Positions 59,275-64,000 of a stretch of 64,000 nt of DNA are shown here, in pieces. The notes under the pieces are model-generated. The model was not told the DNA's origin. It saw only the letters and a program-made list of their open reading frames with translations, and ran no database searches. A program made the translations under genes and the position numbers. How positions within the stretch are numbered: position 1 is the first letter of the stretch; every line of letters starts with the position of its first letter. The DNA comes from Rhodococcoides fascians A44A (GTDB lineage Bacteria > Actinomycetota > Actinomycetes > Mycobacteriales > Mycobacteriaceae): contig NZ_JMEX01000008.1 of NCBI RefSeq assembly GCF_000760735.1, positions 2,008,042-2,072,041 on the forward strand. The letters run 5' to 3'.

Positions 59275-60489
59275 GTGTCCATCGACGTAGAGACAAGAAC
59301 CTCGAAGCCCACCAGCGGCCTCACCGCACCCGACGCGGCGATCAAGGCCCTCGCGGCCGGCGACGCGACCATCGACCGGATCGCACACGTCACGCTGAAG
59401 TCGATCACGCTGCCGCTGAAGAACCCCATCAGCGATGCCAAGGTTCTGACCGGCAGGCAGAAGGCCATGACCGAGGTCGCGTTCCTGTTCGCGGAGATCA
59501 GAACCGAGCAGGGCCACGAAGGAATCGGTTTCAGCTACTCCAAGCGTGCCGGTGGACCGGCCCAGTTCGCACACGCGAAAGAGATCGCACCGGTGTTGAT
59601 CGGCGAGGATCCCAGCGACATCGCCAAGATCTGGACCAAGCTGCAGTGGGCAGGGGCGTCGGTCGGGCGCAGCGGCGTTGCCACACAGGCCATCGCGGCC
59701 GTGGACATCGCACTCTGGGACCTCAAGGCCAAGCGTGCGCAGCTGCCGCTCGCGAAACTCATCGGTGCGACACGCGATTCCGTGCAGACGTACAACACCT
59801 CCGGCGGGTTCCTGCACACCCCGATCGAAGAAGTCCTGGACAATGCGACGGCATCCCTCGCGGCCGGAATCGGCGGCATCAAACTCAAAGTGGGTCAGCC
59901 GGATTGGCGCACCGACATCGCCCGCGTCACAGCTGTCCGCGAGCACCTCGGCGACGACGTCCCGCTCATGGTCGACGCCAATCAGCAATGGGATCGCCCG
60001 ACGGCGAACCGTATGTGCCGCATTCTCGAACAGTTCGACCTCGTCTGGATCGAAGAACCGCTCGATGCCTACGACGCCGAAGGTCACGCGATGCTCGCGC
60101 GCACCTTCGACACGTCCATCGCGACCGGTGAGATGTTGGCCAGCGTCGGAGAGCACGTCCGCTTGATCGAGGCAGGTTCGGTCGACATCATTCAGCCCGA
60201 CGCCCCGCGTATCGGCGGAATCACGCAGTTCCTCAAGTTGGCCTCGCTGGCCGAGCACCACAACCTGCAGCTCGCACCGCACTTCGCGATGGAGATTCAC
60301 CTCCACCTCGCGGCGGTGTACCCGTTGCAGACGTGGGTGGAGCACTTCGACTGGCTCGATCCGCTGTTCGACGAGCACCTCGAAACCCGCGACGGCAGGA
60401 TGCATCTCTCCGACCGCCCGGGCCTCGGCTTCACGCTCAGCGATCAGGCCAAGGCCTGGACCGTCGGAACGGCGGAGTTCGGCAAGTAA
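59275..60489 (+). CDS. Galactarate / L-talarate dehydratase (enolase superfamily)
   Basis: 404 aa. Close in every block to the Salmonella TalrD/GalrD enzyme: SDAKVLTGRQKAMTEV, GFSYSKRAGGP, WAGASVGRSG, YNTSGGFLHTP, the catalytic K203 and K205 (GIKLKVGQP), metal ligands D234 (VDANQQWDR), E260 (IEEPLDAYD), E286 (TGEML) and base H336 (APHFAMEIHLHL). It dehydrates galactarate, from galacturonate via Udh, and L-talarate to 5-keto-4-deoxyglucarate. GTG 59275 follows GGGAGA. A 17-bp-arm hairpin ends the unit. Confidence 0.94.
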   Translation: MSIDVETRTSKPTSGLTAPDAAIKALAAGDATIDRIAHVTLKSITLPLKNPISDAKVLTGRQKAMTEVAFLFAEIRTEQGHEGIGFSYSKRAGGPAQFAHAKEIAPVLIGEDPSDIAKIWTKLQWAGASVGRSGVATQAIAAVDIALWDLKAKRAQLPLAKLIGATRDSVQTYNTSGGFLHTPIEEVLDNATASLAAGIGGIKLKVGQPDWRTDIARVTAVREHLGDDVPLMVDANQQWDRPTANRMCRILEQFDLVWIEEPLDAYDAEGHAMLARTFDTSIATGEMLASVGEHVRLIEAGSVDIIQPDAPRIGGITQFLKLASLAEHHNLQLAPHFAMEIHLHLAAVYPLQTWVEHFDWLDPLFDEHLETRDGRMHLSDRPGLGFTLSDQAKAWTVGTAEFGK

Positions 60490-60496
60490 CCCCTGT

Positions 60497-60536
60497 GTGA
60501 GTGGAGATGTAGGCCCTGCCCTACATCTCCACTCAC
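60497..60536. terminator. Hairpin between galactarate dehydratase and mannitol dehydrogenase genes
   Basis: GTGAGTGGAGATGTAGG (60497-60513) and its exact complement (60520-60536) form a 17-bp stem with a 6-nt loop. It includes the stop codon of the convergent mannitol dehydrogenase gene and can terminate both transcripts. Confidence 0.8.
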
Positions 60537-62005
60537 GTGTGGCGGAGGCGTTCCAGGGTCGCGCGGGCGCCTTCGGAGTGCAGAGAGTCCAACTGCGTGC
60601 GGTATTCGGTGACGAAGCGTTCGTTGTCGATCAGGTCGCCGAAGACTGTGCGGTTGGCGATGAAGGCCGTGGGATCGTCGTGCTGCTTCCGGGCAATCGG
60701 AATCAGGGTGTCGGCGAGCTGGTCGACGATCTCGATCGGCTGACCCTGCTCGTCGACACCTTCGGCGTACCGTGCCCAGCTGGCGACGACGGCAGTGGAC
60801 AACCGGATGTCTCCGCCGGTTTCGAGATTCTTGCGGATGACGGGCAACAGCCACTTGGGAATTCGGTCCGACGACTCCGCGCACAGCCGCGCGACGGTGT
60901 CGCGGATCTCCTGGTTGGAGAAGCGTTCGATCAGTGTCTTCTTGTAGTCACCCAGATCGATGCCGGGGACCGGCTGCAGCGTCGGAGTCGCTTCGTTGTT
61001 CATGTAGGCCAGCAGGAACTCGGAGAACAGTGAGTCCTGGGCTACCTCGTGCACCAACCGGTAGCCGCTGAGGTAGCCGAAGTACGCGAGTGCCTGATGG
61101 CTCGCGTTCAACAGTCGCAGCTTCATCAGCTCGTACGGCGTGACGTCCTCGACCACCTGTACTCCGACGTCCTCGAACGGAGGGCGACCGAGCGTGAACT
61201 TGTCCTCGAGGACCCACTGCGTGAACGGCTCGCCCGCGACAGGCCACTGATCGTCCAGCGCGTAACGCTCCGAAAGGCTCTGCACCACTTCGGGAGTGGT
61301 CACCGGCGTGATGCGATCGACCATCGAGTTGGGGAATGCGCCCTCGGCGGTCAGCCACTGCGCCAACTCGGGATCTTTCAGGTGCGCGAACGCAGTGAAC
61401 GTCGACTGCGCGATGTGCCCGTTGCCCTCGATGTTGTCGCAGGACATGATGGTGAACGGCTTCAGTCCGCGGTCCTTGCGTCGCGCGAGAGCGTCGACGA
61501 CCAACCCGAACGTCGTCGACGGAACGGCCCCGTCCTTCAGATCGGCCTGGATGGACGGATTCTCGGCGTCGAACTCGCCCGTCGTCGCGGAGAAGTTGTA
61601 TCCGCCTTCGGTGATGGTGAGCGAGACGATACGCGTCGACTCCGCGGCCATCTTCTCGATCACGGCCTCGGGATCGTCCGGTGCGAAGAGGTACTCGACG
61701 ATGGACCCGATGACTCGGGTGTCCCAGGTGCCGTCCGCGTGCTTGAGCGCCAGCGTGTACAGGCAGTCCTGGGCGTCCATGACGTCCTTCATCTTCCGGT
61801 CACCGGGGAGGACGCCGACACCGCAGATTCCCCACTCCGACGCCTCGCCCTGCTGAAGCAGTCGGTCGACGTACATCGCCTGGTGGGCGCGGTGGAACCC
61901 GCCGACACCGAAATGCACGATCCCGGCCGTCACGTCGGACCGATCGTAGGTGGGCACTGCGACGTCCTCGATGAAGTCGTCGAGTGTGCGCGAGTTCAGC
62001 TTCAT
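60533..62005 (-). CDS. Mannitol 2-dehydrogenase (long-chain polyol dehydrogenase family)
   Basis: 490 aa, against 493 for the Pseudomonas fluorescens enzyme. GIVHFGVGGFHRAHQAMYVD near residue 28 binds NAD; ICGVGVLPGDRKM, VSLTITEGGYNF, MSCDNIEGNGH, FPNSMVDRITPVTTP and MKLRLLNASHQALAY (the last with the catalytic Lys) follow the family order. It oxidises D-mannitol to fructose and often D-arabinitol or sorbitol. Operon with the sorbitol-dehydrogenase-like gene (ATGA overlap). D-arabinitol oxidation would yield xylulose for the XylB at 28165. Confidence 0.92.
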   Translation of the reverse strand: MKLNSRTLDDFIEDVAVPTYDRSDVTAGIVHFGVGGFHRAHQAMYVDRLLQQGEASEWGICGVGVLPGDRKMKDVMDAQDCLYTLALKHADGTWDTRVIGSIVEYLFAPDDPEAVIEKMAAESTRIVSLTITEGGYNFSATTGEFDAENPSIQADLKDGAVPSTTFGLVVDALARRKDRGLKPFTIMSCDNIEGNGHIAQSTFTAFAHLKDPELAQWLTAEGAFPNSMVDRITPVTTPEVVQSLSERYALDDQWPVAGEPFTQWVLEDKFTLGRPPFEDVGVQVVEDVTPYELMKLRLLNASHQALAYFGYLSGYRLVHEVAQDSLFSEFLLAYMNNEATPTLQPVPGIDLGDYKKTLIERFSNQEIRDTVARLCAESSDRIPKWLLPVIRKNLETGGDIRLSTAVVASWARYAEGVDEQGQPIEIVDQLADTLIPIARKQHDDPTAFIANRTVFGDLIDNERFVTEYRTQLDSLHSEGARATLERLRHT

Positions 62006-63033
62006 ACGTCGGTCTCCTTCGAGAGTCCTGGGATGACAACAGCTTTGATGCTTCCAGCGACCTTGTCCGCGTTCAACGCGTCCTCGGCGTGAGCGAGATC
62101 GAACCGTGCGGTGACCATTGCGTCGAGGTCGACCAGTCCGCCGAGAACCAGTTCACGAGCGATGGGCCAGGTGTTGGCATAGCGGAACACTCCGGTCAGT
62201 ACGAGTTCGCGGTTCTGGATCAACGAGATCGGCAACGCGTAGTCGGATCCACCCATACCCACCAGCACCACGGTACCTGCGGGCCGAACCGCATGAATGC
62301 CGTCGACGACGGCCCTGGCCGCACCGGACGCGTCGATGAACGCGTCGACCTCGAGCTCTCGAACATCGTCCGTTGCAGGGTCGAGGACCTGCGTCGCGCC
62401 GAAGGTGGATGCGTTGACCCGACGAGCCGCGTCGATGTCGCTGACGATCACGGTCGTGGCGCCGAATGCGCGGGCGACCTGTGCGGTCACGAGGCCTACC
62501 GGGCCCGCGCCCGCGATCAACACGCTGGAACCCGCCGTGATCCGTGCCTTCTGGGCCGACGCGATGCCGACCGACAACGGTTCGAAGAGGGCAGCGGCTT
62601 CGTCGGAGATCTCGTCGGGAATCGTGTGCGCGAAGACCGACTGGATCAACACGTACTCGGCGAGGGCGCCGTCGATCGGCGGCGTCGCGAAGAACTCCAT
62701 GGACGGGCACAGGTTGTATCGGCCGGCGCGCGACTGTGCGCTCGTCGGATCCGGGCGCTGAGGTTCGATCGAGACGCGCTGGCCGATTCGGGTGTCGGCC
62801 ACTGCGGAACCGACTCCGACGATCACGCCTGCTGCTTCGTGTCCGAGTACCAGTGGGCCGTTCACGACGTGGTCGCCGATTCGGCCTTCCCGGTAGTAGT
62901 GCGCGTCGGATCCGCAGACTCCGACGGCGGTGACCTGGACCAGAACCTCGTCGGCCGCCGGGGTGGGAACCGGTCGCTCCTCCAGTCGAATCTCGTGGGG
63001 TCCGCTGAGAACGCTGACCTGCATCGACTGTGG
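62002..63033 (-). CDS. Zinc-type polyol dehydrogenase (sorbitol/xylitol dehydrogenase-like)
   Basis: 343 aa medium-chain dehydrogenase. Catalytic zinc ligands in GVCGSDAHYY and GHEAAG, NAD motif IAGAGPVGLVTAQVARAFG. The structural-zinc cysteine block is replaced by RPDPTSAQSRAGRYNLCP, as in sorbitol dehydrogenases that lack that zinc. GTG 63033 with GAGGAG upstream is chosen; ATG 63024 would be too far. It overlaps the mannitol dehydrogenase start by 4 nt and is divergent from the SorC regulator. Confidence 0.88.
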   Translation of the reverse strand, partial: PQSMQVSVLSGPHEIRLEERPVPTPAADEVLVQVTAVGVCGSDAHYYREGRIGDHVVNGPLVLGHEAAGVIVGVGSAVADTRIGQRVSIEPQRPDPTSAQSRAGRYNLCPSMEFFATPPIDGALAEYVLIQSVFAHTIPDEISDEAAALFEPLSVGIASAQKARITAGSSVLIAGAGPVGLVTAQVARAFGATTVIVSDIDAARRVNASTFGATQVLDPATDDVRELEVDAFIDASGAARAVVDGIHAVRPAGTVVLVGMGGSDYALPISLIQNRELVLTGVFRYANTWPIARELVLGGLVDLDAMVTARFDLAHAEDALNADKVAGSIKAVVIPGLSKETDV

Positions 63034-63109
63034 CACCGGAAACTCCTCTTGGGTTGGTGTTGTGTAGATCACACCTGAATGTTAGCTTAATGAGCAGAAG
63101 AACACACCC

Positions 63110-63123
63110 TGAGCATATGCTCA
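63110..63123. promoter_or_regulatory. Palindromic operator candidate for the SorC regulator
   Basis: TGAGCATATGCTCA, a perfect 14-bp palindrome, with an extra half-site TGAGCA at 63091-63096. It lies 77 bp from the polyol operon start and 18 bp from the regulator start, between the two divergent genes. Confidence 0.6.
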
Positions 63124-63140
63124 CCGTCCGCAGGAGAGTC

Positions 63141-64000
63141 GTGACAATTTCGGTCCCCGAGGTTCCGGGACCGCAGCGTTCGTCGAAAACCACCGATGAC
63201 CTGCGGCTCGCCCTCCGTGCGGCGTCGATGTATCACGTCGAGGGGGCGACGCAGGCGGAGATTGCCGCCAAGCTCGGGGTCTCCCGCCCCACCGCAGGAC
63301 GGCTGGTCGCCAAAGCGCGAGCGCTCGGGCTGGTCACCATCGAGATCAACGTGCCCGACGAGTTGCAGGGCACCGTGCACGCCGATATCGAGCGCGATCT
63401 CGAGCGAACCTTCGGGCTGACGGAAGCTCTCGTCGTTCCCGACGTCATCGACGGCACCGACCGGGGGTACGGATCGCTGGGGCGTGCCGCGGCCGCGGTG
63501 CTGTCCAGGCGGTTGGCGTCGACCGACACACTCGGATTCACGTGGGGCCCGGAAACCGTGGCCGTCGCACACTCGCTGAAGTCGAGGGGCGCGAAATGCG
63601 CCCAGGTGGTCCAGCTCGACGGGTCGATGAGTTCGGCCGACTACCAGACCGGTGTGGAGTACACCCTGGGCCGCTGCGCGGAATACCTGCAGGCGCGGCC
63701 CGTCCGGCTCAACGCGCCGCTGTACGCCGATCCGGCGACAGTGACGGCGTTGCAGCAGGATTCAGTGATATCCCGCGCCCTACAAGCCGGGACCGAGGCC
63801 GAAGCGATGATGTACGGCCTCGGTCCCGTTTCCACGTCGACCACGCTGTTCGAGGGCAGCTTCATCGACTTGGAGATCATCGACGAGCTCCGCAGTCTCG
63901 GCGCCGTCGGTGAAATCGGTGGACGATTCTTCGATGCCGACGGGACCCCGACGGGCGGTTCGCTTCCGGACCGAACGGTGTCCGTCGGACTCGACGCCAT
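63141..64000 (+). CDS. SorC/DeoR-like sugar-binding transcriptional regulator (cut by window edge)
   Basis: 286 codons are visible before the window ends. The N-terminal helix-turn-helix is ATQAEIAAKLGVSRPTAGRLVAKA, followed by the SorC sugar-phosphate-binding domain (LGFTWGPETVAVAHSL, VVQLDGSMSSADYQTG, IGGRFFDADG). GTG 63141 has AGGAG four bases upstream; ATG 63117 is in frame but overlaps the palindrome. It is divergent from the polyol operon and probably controls it in response to a phosphorylated or free polyol. Confidence 0.88.
   Translation, partial: MTISVPEVPGPQRSSKTTDDLRLALRAASMYHVEGATQAEIAAKLGVSRPTAGRLVAKARALGLVTIEINVPDELQGTVHADIERDLERTFGLTEALVVPDVIDGTDRGYGSLGRAAAAVLSRRLASTDTLGFTWGPETVAVAHSLKSRGAKCAQVVQLDGSMSSADYQTGVEYTLGRCAEYLQARPVRLNAPLYADPATVTALQQDSVISRALQAGTEAEAMMYGLGPVSTSTTLFEGSFIDLEIIDELRSLGAVGEIGGRFFDADGTPTGGSLPDRTVSVGLDA

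Overview
The window looks like chromosomal DNA of a high-GC, mycolic-acid-type actinobacterium, most plausibly Rhodococcus in the broad sense. This rests on a GlgE-pathway maltokinase, a DesA-type acyl-ACP desaturase, a FadB2-type hydroxyacyl-CoA dehydrogenase, many GTG starts and frequent ATGA overlaps. I see no rRNA or tRNA gene, insertion sequence, integrase or CRISPR array.

Layout. 1-13 kb is a mixed housekeeping stretch: two pirins, maltokinase, a PPOX flavoprotein, a two-subunit molybdenum hydroxylase, small membrane proteins, GtrA, a DUF2254 fusion, an acyl-ACP desaturase, an acyl-CoA carboxylase carboxyltransferase that seems to start at CTG, and a secreted lipase. 13-18 kb is a sensing and uptake block on the minus strand: TctC lipoprotein, GntP permease, CitA-like kinase and CitB-like regulator. 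18-30 kb carries an M50 peptidase, NDH-2, short-chain dehydrogenases, two acyltransferases, an acyl-CoA dehydrogenase/FadB2 operon beside a TetR regulator, xylulokinase and a PRISE-type reductase. 30.6-37 kb is a complete peptide-type ABC importer joined to a TauE-like permease. 38.8-39.9 kb holds a DUF559 gene flanked by two copies of a 66-bp palindromic element. 44.8-46.8 kb is an iron-siderophore pair. 60.5-64 kb is a polyol operon (mannitol 2-dehydrogenase and a sorbitol-dehydrogenase-like enzyme) divergent from a SorC regulator.

The centre of interest is 37-60.5 kb, a dispersed hexuronate and aldarate catabolic system. Uronate dehydrogenase makes aldarolactones. Two glucarate dehydratases and a galactarate/L-talarate dehydratase make 5-keto-4-deoxyglucarate. 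KdgD and an aldehyde dehydrogenase then carry it to 2-oxoglutarate. A sugar-type ABC importer (binding protein and two permeases) has its likely ATPase encoded separately. An IclR and a LysR regulator lie inside the cluster.

Two cis-regulatory codes can be read directly. Four promoters (before the genes at 37289, 44708 minus, 46926 and 59275) share one architecture: CRATRC, 7 bp, GTATCRA, exactly 17 bp, TTGGAC, 18-19 bp, TARSGT. The upstream part contains a LysR-type T-N11-A box, and the LysR gene at 39894-40796 is the obvious candidate regulator. Three other control regions (before the importer operon, between 54682-55752 and 55798-56976, and between udh and the ABC ATPase) share a 16-bp GTTC-N8-GAAC palindrome, for which the IclR protein co-encoded with the importer is the candidate. 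Both 2-hydroxyacid dehydrogenases of the window fall under the first code, which suggests an undescribed reductive branch of aldarate metabolism.
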